A DNA stretch of 64,000 bases from Hydractinia symbiolongicarpus (GCF_029227915.1 NC_079877.1:1302001-1366000); one strand, 5' to 3'; positions 1-12,680 are shown, numbered from the stretch's first letter. Notes: generated by a model not told the origin, from the sequence alone. Translations and numbers: made by a program.

Positions 1-203
1 TGAGACGCTGAATAAAAGAAGTTTAATCGGCGGCAAACGAAAACCCGCGATTTCCCGTAAATCGCGGACTCGGCCCATATAGTCAAAAGTATACAAAGAA
101 AGTACCCAGGAAGTAAACTCATTTCCCGAACGATTTTTTAAATTATTTTTTCACCACTAAAACGCATGAGACTTGTAGTTTTCAAAAATGTTTTTATTTT
201 TGA
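1..203 (+). repeat. First monomer in window, used as phase reference
   Basis: The phase is arbitrary, set by TGAGACGCTG at 1; the next monomer starts at 204. Order of elements: TGAGACGCTG start, an A-rich stretch, a GCCGGC-like site (here GGCGGC), the GC-rich dyad at 45-67, CTCGGCCC, the palindrome GTATAC in the AAAAGTATACAAAG box, a purine-rich AAGTACCCAGG box, TTCCCGAACG, two T tracts separated by AAATTA, CACCACTAAAACGCATGAG, and finally the AT-rich dyad, which ends in the next monomer's GATGAG. Adjacent copies differ by point changes and 1-base indels. This particular monomer is of the subtype with a perfect GC dyad and CCCATATAG instead of CCCGTATAG. Confidence 0.95.
45..67. repeat. Perfect GC-rich dyad (9-bp arms, 5-base loop)
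   Basis: Arms CCGCGATTT and AAATCGCGG are exact reverse complements around CCCGT. In most monomers the right arm reads AAATCCCGG, giving one mismatch. Structure formation is inferred. Confidence 0.9.
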
Positions 204-586
204 TGAGACGCTGAATAAAAGAAGTTTAATCGCCGGCAAACGAAAACCCGCGATCTCCCGTAAATCCCGTACTCGGCCCGTATAGTCAAAAGTATACAAA
301 AAAGTACCCAGGAAGTAAACTCATTTCCCGAACGATTTTTTAAATTATTTTTTCACCACTCAAACACATGAGACATGTAGTTTTCAATAATGTTTTCAGT
401 TTTGATGAGACGCTGGATAAAAGAAGTTTAATCGCCGGCAAACGAAAACCCGCGATCTCCCGTAAATCCCGGACTCGGCCCGTATAGTCAAAAGTATACA
501 AAGAAAGTACCCAGGAAGTAAACTCATTTCCCGAACAATTTTTTAAATTATTTTTTCACCACTAAAACGCATGAGACATGTAGTTT

Positions 587-608
587 TCAAAAATGTTTTC
601 ATTTTTGA
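587..608. repeat. AT-rich dyad, example of the element at each monomer end
   Basis: TCAAAAATG and CATTTTTGA are exact reverse complements separated by TTTT. The element recurs in every monomer carrying the CATTTTTGATG ending. Monomers ending CAGTTTTGATG have one arm mismatch, and those with CAAACATG or CCAAAATG have another. It lies across the monomer boundary, about 90 bp (short way) from the next GC-rich dyad's loop or less, so the two dyads alternate along the array. Confidence 0.85.
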
Positions 609-3600
609 TGAGACGCTGAATAAAAGAAGTTTAATCGGCGGCAAACGAAAACCGCGATTTCCCGTAAATCCCAGACTCGGCCCATATAGTCAAAACAATA
701 CAAAGAAAGTACCCAGGAAGTAAACTCATTTCCCGAACAATTTTTTAAATTATTTTTTCACCACTAAAACGCATGAGACATGTAGTTTTCAAAAGAGTTT
801 TCATTTTTGATGAGACGCTGAATAAAAGAAGTTTAATCGCCGGCAAACGAAAACCCGCGATTTCCCGTAAATCCCGGACTCGGCCCGTATAGTCAAAAGT
901 ATACAAAGAAAATACCCAGGAAGTTAACTCATTTCCCGAACGATTTTTTAAATTATTTTTTCACCACTAAAACGCATGAGACTTGTAGTTTTCAAAAATG
1001 TTTTCAGTTTTGATGAGACGCTGAATAAAAGAAGTTTAATCGCCGGCAAACGAAAACCCGCGATTTCCCGTAAATCCCGGACTCGGCCCGTATAGTCAAA
1101 AGTATACAAAGAAAGTACTTAGGGAGTAAACTCGTTTCCCGAACGATTTTTTAAATTACTTTTTCACCACTAAAACGCATGAGACTTGTAGTTTTCAAAA
1201 ATGTTTTCAGTTTTGATGAGACGCTGAATAAAAGAAGTTTAATCGCCGGCAAACGAAAACCCGCGATTTCCCGTAAATCCTGGACTCGGCCCGTATAGTC
1301 AAAAGTATACAAAGAAAGTACTTAGGGAGTAAACTCGTTTCCCGAACGATTTTTTAAAAATATTTTTTCACCACTAAAACGCATGAGACATGTAGTTTTC
1401 AAAAATGTTTTCAGTTTTGATGAGACGCTGAATAAAAGAAGTTTAATCGCCGGCAAACGAAAACCCGCAATTTCCCGTAAATCCCAGACTCGGCCCGTAT
1501 AGTCAAAAGTATACAAAGAAAGTACCCAGAAAGTAAACTCATTTCCCGAACGATTTTTTAAATTATTTTTTCACCACTAAAACGCATGAGACTTGCAGTT
1601 TTCAAAAATGTTTTCATTTTTGATGAGACGCTGAATAAAAGAAGTTTAATCGCCGGCAAACGAAAACCCGCCATTTCCCGTAAATCCCGGACTCGGCCCA
1701 TATAGTCAAAACAATACAAAGAAAGTACCCAGGAAGTAAACTCATTTCCCGAACAATTTTTTAAATTATTTTTTCACCACTAAAACGCATGAGACATGTA
1801 GGTTTCAAAAATGTTTTCATTTTTGATGAGACGCTGAAAAAAAGAAGTTTAATCGCCGGCAAACGAAAACCCGTGATTTCCCGTAAATCCCGGACTCGGC
1901 CCGTATAGTCAAAAGTATACAAAGAAAATACCCAGGAAGTAAACTCATTTCCCGAACGATTTTTTAAATTATTTTTTCACCACTAAAACGCATGAGATTT
2001 GTAGTTTTCAAAAATGTTTTCAGTTTTGATGAGACGCTGAATAAAAGAAGTTTAATCGCCGGCAAACGAAAACACGCGATTTCCCGTAAATCCTGGACTC
2101 GGCCCGTATAGTCAAAAGTATACAAAGAAAGTACTTAGGGAGTAAACTCGTTTCCCGAACGATTTTTTAAATTATTTTTTCACCACTAAAACGCATGAGA
2201 CTTGTAGTTTTCAAAAATGTTTTCAGTTTTGATGAAACGCTGAATAAAAGAAGTTTCATCGCCAGCAAACGAAAACCCGTGATTTCCCGAAAATCCCGGA
2301 CTCGGCCCGTATAGTCAAAAGTATACAAAGAAAATACCCAGGAAGTAAACTCATTTCCCGATTGATTTTTTAAATTATTTTTTCACCACTAAAACGCATG
2401 AGACTTGTAGTTTTCAAAAATGTTTTCAGTTTTGATGAGACGCTGAATAAAAGAAGTTTAATCGCTCGCAAACGAAAACCCGCGATTTCCCGTAAATCCT
2501 GGACTCGGCCCGTATAGTCAAAAGTATACAAAGAAAGTACTTAGGGAGTAAACTTTTTTCCCGAACGATTTTTTAAATTATTTTTTCACCACTAAAACGC
2601 ATGAGACTTGTAGTTTTCAAAAATGTTTTCAGTTTTGATGAGACGCTGAATAAAAGAAGTTTAATCGGCGGCAAACGAAAACCCGCGATTTCCCGTAAAT
2701 CCTGGACTCGGCCCGTATAGTCAAAAGTATACAAAGAAAGTACTTAGGGAGTAAACTCGTTTCCTGAACGATTTTTTAAATTATTTTTTCACCACTAAAA
2801 TGCATGAGACATGTAGTTTTCAAAAATGTTTTCAGTTTTGATGAGACGCTGAATAAAAGAAGTTTAATCGCCGGCAAACGAAAACCCGCGATTTCCCGTA
2901 AATCCCGGACTCGGCCCGTATAGTCAAAAGTATACAAAGAAAGTACCCAGGAAGTAAAGTCATTTCCCGAACGATTTTTTAAATTATTTTTTCACCACTA
3001 AAACGCATGAGACATGTAGTTTTCAAAAATGTTTTCAGTTTTGATGAGACGCTGAATAAAAGAAGTTTAATCGCCGGCAAACGAAAACCCGCGATTTCCC
3101 GTAAATCCCGGACTCGGCCCGTATAGTCAGAAGTATACAAAGAAAGTACCCAGGGAGTAAACCCATTTCCCGAACGATTTTTTAAATTATTTTTTCAATA
3201 GTAAAACGCATGAGACTTGTAGTTTTTAAAAATGTTTTCATTTTTGATGAGACGCTGAATAAAAGAAGTTTAATCGCCGCCAAACGAAAACCTGCGATTT
3301 CCCGCAAATCCCGGACTCGGCCCGTATAGTCAAAAGTATACAAAGAAAGTACCCAGGAAGTAAACTCATTTCCCGATCGATTTTTTAAATTATTTTTTCA
3401 CCACTCAAACGCATGAGACATGTAGTTTTCAATAATGTTTTCAGTTTTGATAAGACGCTGAATAAAAGAAGTTTAATCGCCGGCAAACGAAAACCCGCGA
3501 TTTCCCGTAAATCCCGGACTCGGCCTGTATAGTCAAAAGTATACAAAGAAAGTACACAGGGAGTAAACTCATTTCCCGAACGATTTTTTAAATTATTTTT

Positions 3601-4580
3601 TCACCACTAAAACGCATGAGACATGCAGTTTTCAAAAATGTTTTCAGTTTTGATGAGACGCTGAATAAAAGAAGTTTAATAGCCGGCAAACGAAAACCCG
3701 CGATTTCTCGTAAATCCCGGACTCGGCCCGTATGGTCAAAAGTATACAAAGAAAGTACCCAGGAAGTAAACCCATTTCCCGAACGATTTTTTAAATTATT
3801 ATTTCACCACTAAAACGCATGAGACATGTAGTTTTCAAAAATGTTTTCAGTTTTGATGAGACGCTGAATAAAAGAAGTTTAATCGCCGGCAAACGAAAAC
3901 TCGCGATTTTCCGTAAATCCCGGACTCGGCCCGTATAGTCAAAAGTATACAAAGAAAGTACCCAGGAAGTAAAATCATTTCCCGAACGATTTTTTAAACT
4001 ATTTTTTCACCACTAAAACGCATGAGACTTGTAGTTTTCAAAAATGTTTTCATTTTTGATGAGACGGTGAATAAAAGAAGTTTAATCGCCGGCAAACGAA
4101 AACCCGCGATTTCCCGTAAATCCCGGACACGACCCGTATAGTCAAAAGTATACAAAGAAAGTACCCAGGGATTAAACTCATTTCCCGAACGATTTTTTAA
4201 ATTATTTTTTCACCAATAAAACGCATGAGACATGTAGTTTTTAAAAATGTTTTAATTTTTGATGAGACGCTGAATAAAAGAAGTTTAATCGCCGGCAAAC
4301 GAAAACCCGCGAATTCCCGTAAATCCCGGATTCGGCCCGTATAGTCAAAAGTATACAAAGAAAGTACCCAGGAAGTAAACTCAGTTCCCGAACGATTTTT
4401 TAAATTATTTTTTCACCACTAAAACGCATGAGACTTGTAGTTTTCAAAAATGTTTTCAGTTTTGATGAGACGTTGAATAAAAGAAGTTTAATCGCCGGCA
4501 AACGAAAACCCGCGATTTCCCGTAAATCCCGGACTCGGCCCGTATAGTCAAAAGTATACAAAGAAAGTACCCAGGAAGTA

Positions 4581-6000
4581 AACTCATTTCCCGAACGATT
4601 TTTTAAATTATTTTTTCACCACTAAAACGCATGAGACTTGTAGTTTTCAAAAATGTTTTCAGTTTTGATGAGACGCTGACTAAAAGAAGTTTAATCGCCG
4701 GCAAACGAAAACCCGCGATCTCCCGTAAATCCCGGACTCGGCCCGTATAGTCAAAAGTATACAAAGAAAGTACCAAGGAAGTAAACTCATTTCCCGAACG
4801 ATTTTTTAAATTATTTTTTCACCACTAAAACGCGTGACACATGTAGTTTTCAAAAATGTTTTCAGTTTTGATGAGACGCTGAATAAAAGAAGTTTAATCG
4901 GCGGCAAACGAAAACCCGCGATTTCCGTAAATCCCGGACTCGGCCCATATAGTCAAAAGTATACAAAGAAAGTACCCAGGAAGTAAACTCATTTCCCGAA
5001 CGATTTTTTAAATTATTTTTTCACCACTAAAACACATGAGACTTGTAGTTTTCAAAAATGTTTTCATTTTTGATGAGACGCTGAATAAAAGAAGTTTAAT
5101 CGCCGGCAAACGAAAACCCGCGATCTCCCGTAAATCCCGGACTCGGCCCGTATAGTCAAAAGTATACAAAGAAAGTACCAAAGAAGTAAACTCATTTCCC
5201 GTACGATTTTTTAAATTAATTTTTCACCACTAAAACGCATAACACATGTAGTTTTCAAAAATGTTTTCAGTTTTGATGAGACGCTGAATAAAAGAAGTTT
5301 AATCGGCGGCAAACGAAAACCCGCGATTTCCCGTAAATCGCGGACTCGGCCCATATAGTCAAAAGTATACAAAGAAAGTACCCAGGAAGTAAACTCATTT
5401 CCCGAACGATTTTTTAAATTATTTTTTCACCACTAAAACGCATGAGACTTGTAGTTTTCAAAAATGTTTTCATTTTTGATGAGACGCTGAATAAAAGAAG
5501 TTTAATCGCCGGCAAACGAAAACCCGCGATCTCCTGTAAATCCCGTACTCGGCCCGTATAATCAAAAGTATACAAAGAAAGTACCCAGCAAGTAAACTCA
5601 TTTCCCGAACGATTTTTTAAATTATTTTTTCACCACTCAAACACATGAGACATGTAGTTTTCAATAATGTTTTCAGTTTTGATGAGACGCTGAATAAAAG
5701 AAGTTCAATCGCCCGCAAACGAAAACACGCGATCTCCCGTAAATCCCGGACTCGGCCCGTATAGTCAAAAGTATACAAAGAAAGTACCAAAGAAGTAAAC
5801 TCATTTCCCGAACGATTTTTTAAATTATTTTTTCACCACTAAAACGCATTAGACTTGTAGTTTTCAAAAATGTTTTCATTTTTGATGAGACGCTGAATAA
5901 AAGAAGTTTTATCGCCGGCAAACGAAAACCTGCGATTTTCGGTAAATCCCGGACTGGGCCCATATACTCAAAAGTATACAAAGAAAGTACCCAGGAAGTG
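4581..6000 (+). repeat. Block B 7-monomer higher-order unit, copy 1 (1420 bp)
   Basis: Seven monomers minus one base. The unit carries an ordered set of variants: GACGCTGACTAAAAG at 4671, CGCGTGACAC at 4831, a shortened GATTTCCGTAAAT, CCAAAGAAGTAAAC, CCCGTACGATT, CGCATAACACATG, and a perfect GC dyad at 5321-5343. Every one of these recurs 1420 bp downstream. The last two monomers are less similar to their downstream partners, which suggests the duplication has since been patched by exchange with other units. The left edge is placed between 4570 and 4600 by the last shared variants. Confidence 0.88.
5321..5343. repeat. Perfect GC-rich dyad
   Basis: Same perfect-arm form as at 45-67, in a GGCGGC / CCCATATAG subtype monomer. 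Confidence 0.9.
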
Positions 6001-7480
6001 AACTCATTTCCCGAACGATTTTTTAAATTATTTTTTCACCACTAAAACGCATGAGACTTGTAGTTTTCAAAAATGTTTTCAGTTTTGATGAGACGCTGAC
6101 TAAAAGAAGTTTAATCGCCGGCAAACGAAAACCCGCGATCTCCCGTAAATCCCGGACTCGGCCCGTATAGTCAAAAGTATACAAAGAAAGTACCAAGGAA
6201 GTAAACTCATTTCCCGAACGATTTTTTAAATTATTTTTTCACCACTAAAACGCGTGACACATGTAGTTTTCAAAAATGTTTTCAGTTTTGATGAGACGCT
6301 GAATAAAAGAAGTTTAATCGGCGGCAAACGAAAACCCGCGATTTCCGTAAATCCCGGACTCGGCCCATATAGTCAAAAGTATACAAAGAAAGTACCCAGG
6401 AAGTAAACTCATTTCCCGAACGATTTTTTAAATTATTTTTTCACCACTAAAACACATGAGACTTGTAGTTTTCAAAAATGTTTTCATTTTTGATGAGACG
6501 CTGAATAAAAGAAGTTTAATCGCCGGCAAACGAAAACCCGCGATCTCCCGTAAATCCCGGACTCGGCCCGTATAGTCAAAAGTATACAAAGAAAGTACCA
6601 AAGAAGTAAACTCATTTCCCGTACGATTTTTTAAATTAATTTTTCACCACTAAAACGCATAACACATGTAGTTTTCAAAAATGTTTTCAGTTTTGATGAG
6701 ACGCTGAATAAAAGAAGTTTAATCGGCGGCAAACGAAAACCCGCGATTTCCCGTAAATCGCGGACTCGGCCCATATAGTCAAAAGTATACAAAGAAAGTA
6801 CCCAGGAAGTAAACTCATTTCCCGAACGATTTTTTAAATTATTTTTTCACCACTAAAACGCATGAGACTTGTAGTTTTCAAAAATGTTTTTATTTTTGAT
6901 GAGACGCTGAATAAAAGAAGTTTAATCGCCGGCAAACGAAAACCCGCGATCTCCCGTAAATCCCGTACTCGGCCCGTATAGTCAAAAGTATACAAAAAAA
7001 GTACCCAGGAAGTAAACCCATTTCCCGAACGATTTTTTAAATTATTTTTTCACCACTCAAACACATGAGACATGTAGTTTTCAATAATGTTTTCAGTTTT
7101 GATGAGACGCTGGATAAGAGAAGTTTAATCGCCGGCAAACGAAAACCCGCGATCTCCCGTAAATCCCGGACTCGGCCCGTATAGTCAAAAGTATACAAAG
7201 AAAGTACCCAGGAAGTAAACTCATTTCCCGAACAATTTTTTAAATTATTTTGTCACCACTAAAACGCATGAGACATGTAGTTTTCAAAAGAGTTTTCATT
7301 TTTGATGAGACGCTGAATAAAAGAAGTTTAATCGCCGGCAAACGAAAACCCGCGATTTCCCGTAAATCCCGGACTCGGCCCGTATAGTCAAAAGTATACA
7401 AAGAAAATACCCAGGAAGTTAACTCATTTCCCGAACGATTTTTTAAATTATTTTTTCACCACTAAAACGCATGAGACTTG
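6001..7480 (+). repeat. Block B 7-monomer unit, copy 2, running into a block A-like segment
   Basis: The order of variants from 4671 repeats from 6091, including CGCGTGACAC at 6251 and the perfect GC dyad at 6741-6763. From about 6697 the sequence instead follows the start of block A (GTTTTTATTTTTG, TGGATAAGAG, then AAAAGAGTTTTC). Relative to copy 1 of block A it lacks the monomer with AAAACAATAC. It therefore joins two higher-order structures in phase. Confidence 0.82.
6741..6763. repeat. Perfect GC-rich dyad
   Basis: Perfect-arm form, 1420 bp after the one at 5321, as part of the 7-monomer unit. Confidence 0.9.
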
Positions 7481-8035
7481 TAGTTTTCAAAAATGTTTTC
7501 AGTTTTGATGAGACGCTGAATAAAAGAAGTTTAATCGCCGGCAAACGAAAACCCGCGATTTCCCGTAAATCCCGGACTCGGCCCGTATAGTCAAAAGTAT
7601 ACAAAGAAAGTACTTAGGGAGTAAACTCGTTTCCCGAACGATTTTTTAAATTATTTTTTCACCACTAAAACGCATGAGACTTGTAGTTTTCAAAAATGTT
7701 TTCAGTTTTGATGAGACGCTGAATAAAAGAAGTTTAATCGCCGGCAAACGAAAACCCGCGATTTCCCGTAAATCCTGGACTCGGCCCGTATAGTCAAAAG
7801 TATACAAAGAAAGTACTTAGGGAGTAAACTCGTTTCCTGAACGATTTTTTAAAAATATTTTTTCACCACTAAAACGCATGAGACATGTAGTTTTCAAAAA
7901 TGTTTTCAGTTTTGATGAGACGCTGAATAAAAGAAGTTTAATCGCCGGCAAACGAAAACCCGCGATTTCCCGTAAATCCCAGACTCGGCCCATATAGTCA
8001 AAAGTATACAAAGAAAGTACCCAGGAAGTGAACTC
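7481..8035 (+). repeat. Monomers shared with block A (TTTAAAAATATT subtype)
   Basis: These monomers correspond to about 984-1540 of block A, offset near 6495. They include two GTACTTAGGGAGTAAACTCG monomers and the TTTTTTAAAAATATTTTTTC variant also seen near 1353 and 16369. No gene is present. Confidence 0.8.
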
Positions 8036-9230
8036 ATTTCCCGAACGATTTTTTAAATTATTTTTTCACCACTAAAACGCATGAGACTTGTAGTTTTCAA
8101 AAATGTTTTCATTTTTGATGAGACGCTGAATAAAAGAAGTTTAATCGCAGGCAAACGAAAACACGCGATCTCCCGTAAATCTCGGACTCGGCTCGTATAG
8201 TTAAAAGTATACAAAGAAAGTACCAAGGAAGTAAACTCATTTCCCGAACGATTTTTTAAATTATTTTTTCACCACTAAAACGCGTGACACGTGTAGTTTT
8301 CAAAAATGTTTTCAGTTTTGATGAGACGCGGAATAAAAGAAGTTTAATCGGCGGCAAACGAAAACCCGCGATTTCCCGTAAATCGCGGACTCGGCCCATA
8401 TAGTCAAAAGTATACAAAGAAAGTACCCAGGAAGTAAACTCATTTCCCGAACGATTTTTTAAATTATTTTTTCACCACTAAAACGCATGAGACTTGTAGT
8501 TTTCAAAAATGTTTTCATTTTTGATGAGACGCTGAATAAAAGAAGTTTAATCGCCGGCTAACGAAAACCCGCGATCTCCTGTAAATCCCGTACTCGGCCC
8601 CTATAATCAAAAGTATACATAAAAAGTACCCAGGAAGTAAACCCATTTCCCGAACGATTTTTTAAATTATTTTTTCACCACTCAAACACATAAGACATGT
8701 AGTTTTCAATAATGTTTTCAGTTTTGATGAGGCGCTGAATTAAAGAAGTTTAATCGCCGCCAAACGAAAACCCGCGATCTCCCGTAAATCCCGTACTCGG
8801 CCCGTATAGTCAAAAGTATACAAAGAAAGTACCCAGGAAGTAAACTCATTTCCCGAACGATTTTTTAAATTATTTTTTCACCACTAAAACGCATGAGACT
8901 TGTAGTTTTCAAAAATGTTTTCATTTTTGATGAGACGCTGAATAAAAGAAGTTCAATCGCCGGCAAACGAAAACACGCGATCTCCCGTAAATCCCGGACT
9001 CGGCCCGTATAGTCAAAAGTATACAAAGAAAGTACCAAAGAAGTAAACTCATTTCCCGAACGATTTTTTAAATTATTTTTTCACCACTAAAACGCATTAG
9101 ACTTGTAGTTTTCAAAAATGTTTTCATTTTTGATGAGACGCTGAATAAAAGAAGTTTTATCGCCGGCAAACGAAAACCTGCGATTTTCGGTAAATCCCGG
9201 ACTTGGCCCATATACTCAAAAGTATACAAA
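8036..9230 (+). repeat. 17-monomer-spaced duplication, copy 1
   Basis: This segment pairs with about 11485-12680 at offset 3449 (17 x 203 minus 2). Shared variants are CGCAGGCAAACG, GGCTCGTATAGTTAAAAG, CGCGTGACAC at 8281, GACGCGGAATAAAAG, GCCGGCTAACG, GAGGCGCTGAAT, TTCAATCGCC at 8952, CGCATTAGAC near 9093, and TTTTCGGTAAATCC with CATATACTC. The match breaks near 9231, where this copy reads GTGCCCAGG and the other GTACCCAGGAAGTG. Confidence 0.85.
8366..8388. repeat. Perfect GC-rich dyad
   Basis: Perfect-arm form in the monomer starting GACGCGGAAT; partner at 11815. Confidence 0.9.
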
Positions 9231-9539
9231 GAAAGTGCCCAGGAAGTAAACTCATTTCCCGAACGATTTTTTAAATTATTTTTTCACCACTAAAACGCAT
9301 GAGACTTGTAGTTTTCAAAAATGTTTTCATTTTTGATAAGACGCTGAATAAAAGAAGTTTAATCGCCGGCAAACGAAAACCCGCGATCTCCTGTAAATCC
9401 CGTACTCGGCCCGTATAATCAAAAGTATACAAAGAAAGTACCCAGGAAGTAAACTCATTTCCCGAACGATTTTTTAAATTATTTTTTCACCACTCAAACA
9501 CATGAGACATGTAGTTTTCAATAATGTTTTCAGTTTTGA

Positions 9540-11040
9540 TGAGACGCTGAATAAAAGAAGTTCAATCGCCGGCAAACGAAAACACGCGATCTCCCGTAAA
9601 TCCCGGACTCGGCCCGTATAGTAAAAAGTATACAAAGAAAGTACCAAAGAAGTAAACTCATTTCCCGAACGATTTTTTAAATTATTTTTTCACCACTAAA
9701 ACGCATTAGACTTGTAGTTTTCAAAAATGTTTTCATTTTTGATGAGACGCTGAATAAAAGAAGTTTTATCGCCGGCAAACGAAAACCTGCGATTTTCGGT
9801 AAATCCCGGACTGGGCCCATATACTCAAAAGTATACAAAGAAAGTACCCAGGAAGTGAACTCATTTCCCGAACGATTTTTTAAATTATTTTTTCACCACT
9901 AAAACGCATGAGACTTGTAGTTTTCAAAAACGTTTCAGTTTTGATGAGACGCTGAATAAAAGAAGTTTAATCGCCGGCAAACGAAAACCCGCGATCTCCC
10001 GTAAATCCCGGACTCGGCCCGTATAGTCAAAAGTATACAAAGAAAGTACCAAGGAAGTAAACTCATTTCCCGAACGATTTTTTAAATTATTTTTTCACCA
10101 CTAAAACGCGTGACACATGTAGTTTTCAAAAATGTTTTCAGTTTTGATGAGACGCTGAATAAAAGAAGTTTAATCGGCGGCAAACGAAAACCCGCGATTT
10201 CCGTAAATTCCGGACTCGGCCCATATAGTCAAAAGTATACAAAGAAAGTACCCAGGAAGTAAACTCATTTCCCGAACGATTTTTTAAATTATTTTTTCAC
10301 CACTAAAACACATGAGACTTGTAGTTTTCAAAAATGTTTTCATTTTTGATGAGACGCTGAATAAAAGAAGTTTAATCGCCGGCAAACGAAAACCCGCGAT
10401 CTCCCGTAAATCCCGGACTCGGCCCGTATAGTCAAAAGTATACAAAGAAAGTACCAAAGAAGTAAACTCATTTCCCGTACGATTTTTTAAATTATTTTTT
10501 CACCACTAAAACGCATAACACATGTAGTTTTCAAAAATGTTTTCAGTTTTGATGAGACGCTGAATAAAAGAAGTTTAATCGGCGGCAAACGAAAACCCGC
10601 GATTTCCCGTAAATCGCGGACTCGGCCCATATAGTCAAAAGTATACAAAGAAAGTACCCAGGAAGTAAACTCATTTCCCGAACGATTTTTTAAGTTATTT
10701 TTTCACCACTAAAACGCATGAGACTTGTAGTTTTCAAAAATGTTTTCATTTTTGATGAGACGCTGAATAAAAGAAGTTTAATCGCCGGCAAACGAAAACC
10801 CGCGATCTCCCGTAAATCCCGTACTCGGCCCGTATAGTCAAAAGTATACAAAAAAAGTACCCAGGAAGTAAACTCATTTCCCGAACGATTTTTTAAATTA
10901 TTTTTTCACCACTAAAACACATGAGACATGTAGTTTTCAATAATGTTTTCAGTTTTGATGAGACGCTGGATTAAAGAAGTTTAATCGCCGGCAAACGAAA
11001 ACCCGCGATCTCCCGTAAATCCCGGACTCGGCCCGTATAG
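9540..11040 (+). repeat. 14-monomer-spaced duplication, copy 1 (also matches 5680-7200)
   Basis: This pairs with 12380-13880 at offset 2840 (14 x 203 minus 2), and with about 5680-7200 at offset 3857 (exactly 19 x 203). Diagnostic variants are TTCAATCGCC at 9561, CGCATTAGAC, CGCGTGACAC at 10108, the perfect GC dyad at 10597, and ACGCTGGATTAAAG near 10966. The match to 12380-13880 stops near 11040, where AAAATACCCAGGAAATTAAC follows directly, implying loss of intervening monomers. Confidence 0.83.
10597..10619. repeat. Perfect GC-rich dyad
   Basis: Perfect-arm form; partner at 13438 in the 14-monomer-spaced duplication. Confidence 0.9.
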
Positions 11041-11480
11041 TCAAAAGTATACAAAGAAAATACCCAGGAAATTAACTCATTTCCCGAACGATTTTTTAAA
11101 TTATTTTTTCACCACTAAAACGCATGAGACTTGTAGTTTTCAAAAATGTTTTCAGTTTTGATGAGACGCTGAATAAAAGAAGTTTAATCGCCGGCAAACG
11201 AAAACCCGCGATTTCCAGTAAATCCCGGACTCGGCCCGTATAGTCAAAAGTATACAAAGAAAGTACTTAGGGAGTAAACTCGTTTCCCGAACGATTTTTT
11301 AAATTATTTTTTCACCACTAAAACGCATGAGACTTGTAGTTTTCAAAAATGTTTTCAGTTTTGATGAGACGCTGAATAAAAGAAGTTTAATCGCCGGCAA
11401 ACGAAAACCCGCGATTTCCCGTAAATCCTGGACTCGGCCCGTATAGTCAAAAGTATACAAAGAAAGTACTTAGGGAGTAA
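11041..11480 (+). repeat. Monomers of the GTACTTAGGG subtype between duplications
   Basis: Ordinary satellite monomers related to about 900-1340 of block A. The subtype marker GTACTTAGGGAGTAAACTCG occurs twice. Nothing other than satellite is present. Confidence 0.8.
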
Positions 11481-11484
11481 ACTC

Positions 11485-12680
11485 GTTTCCCGAACGATTT
11501 TTTAAATTATTTTTTCACCACTAAAACGCATGAGACTTGTAGTTTTCAAAAATGTTTTCATTTTTGATGAGACGCTGAATAAAAGAAGTTTAATCGCAGG
11601 CAAACGAAAACACGCGATCTCCCGTAAATCCCGGACTCGGCTCGTATAGTTAAAAGTATACAAAGAAAGTACCAAGGAAGTAAACTCATTTCCCGAACGA
11701 TTTTTTAAATTATTTTTTCACCACTAAAACGCGTGACACATGTAGTTTTCAAAAATGTTTTCAGTTTTGATGAGACGCGGAATAAAAGAAGTTTAATCGG
11801 CGGCAAACGAAAACCCGCGATTTCCCGTAAATCGCGGACTCGGCCCATATAGTCAAAAGTATACAAAGAAAGTACCCAGGAAGTAAACTCATTTCCCGAA
11901 CGATTTTTTAAATTATTTTCTCACCACTAAAACGCATGAGACTTGTAGTTTTCAAAAATGTTTTCATTTTTGATGAGACGCTGAATAAAAGAAGTTTAAT
12001 CGCCGGCTAACGAAAACCCGCGATCTCCTGTAAATCCCGTACTCGGCCCGTATAATCAAAAGTATACAAAGAAAGTACCCAGGAAGTAAACCCATTTCCC
12101 GAACGATTTTTTAAATTATTTTTTCACCACTCAAACACATGAGACATGTAGTTTTCAATAATGTTTTCAGTTTTGATGAGGCGCTGAATAAAAGAAGTTT
12201 AATCGCCGCCAAACGAAAACCCGCGATCTCCCGTAAATCCCGTACTCGGCCCGTATAGTCAAAAGTATACAAAGAAAGTACCCAGGAAGTAAACTCATTT
12301 CCCGAACGATTTTTTAATTAATTTTTTCACCACTAAAACGCATGAGACTTGTAGTTTTCAAAAATGTTTTCATTTTTGATGAGACGCTGAATAAAAGAAG
12401 TTCAATCGCCGGCAAACGAAAACACGCGATCTCCCGTAAATCCCGGACTCGGCCCGTATAGTCAAAAGTATACAAAGAAAGTACCAAAGAAGTAAACTCA
12501 TTTCCCGAACGATTTTTTAAATTATTTTTTCACCACTAAAACGCATTAGACTTGTAGTTTTCAAAAATGTTTTCATTTTTGATGAGACGCTGAATAAAAG
12601 AAGTTTTATCGCCGGCAAACGAAAACCTGCGATTTTCGGTAAATCCCGGACTGGGCCCATATACTCAAAAGTATACAAAG
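11485..12680 (+). repeat. 17-monomer-spaced duplication, copy 2
   Basis: Copy of 8036-9230, with CGCGTGACAC at 11730, GACGCGGAATAAAAG, the perfect GC dyad at 11815-11837, and TTCAATCGCC at 12401. From 12401 onward it also matches the 14-monomer-spaced copy beginning at 9561, so its downstream part belongs to two overlapping duplications. Confidence 0.85.
11815..11837. repeat. Perfect GC-rich dyad
   Basis: Perfect-arm form; partner at 8366 in the 17-monomer-spaced duplication. Confidence 0.9.

Larger units (their letters stand above)
1..4610 (+). repeat. Block A copy 1 (about 4.6 kb in view) of a large duplication
   Basis: This stretch matches 15017-19829 nearly base for base at offset 15016, changing to 15219 after one extra monomer in the second copy. 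Shared rare variants include GTTTTTATTTTTG near 190, TGGATAAAAG near 413, AAAACAATAC near 692, AAAAGAGTTTTC near 790, TTTAAAAATATT near 1353, GATGAAACGC near 2232, and CGGACACGAC at 4124. The left end lies outside the window. The right break is near 4611, where copy 1 reads TTATTTTTTCACC and copy 2 reads TTATTATTTCACC. The first part also resembles 6697-8030 with one monomer missing, and 13437-14508. Confidence 0.93.

Noticed and set aside
45-85. CENP-B box
   Set aside because: Comparing the mammalian consensus (TTCG, 4 bases, A, 2 bases, CGGG) on both strands, the best places (CCCGTAAATCCCGGA and CCCGTATAGTCAAAA) each match only 7 of 9 fixed bases. No intact box was found.
80-115. TATA-like words (GTATAG, GTATAC) as promoters
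   Set aside because: They occur in every monomer with no downstream gene or terminator. Word presence alone in an AT-rich repeat does not support a promoter.
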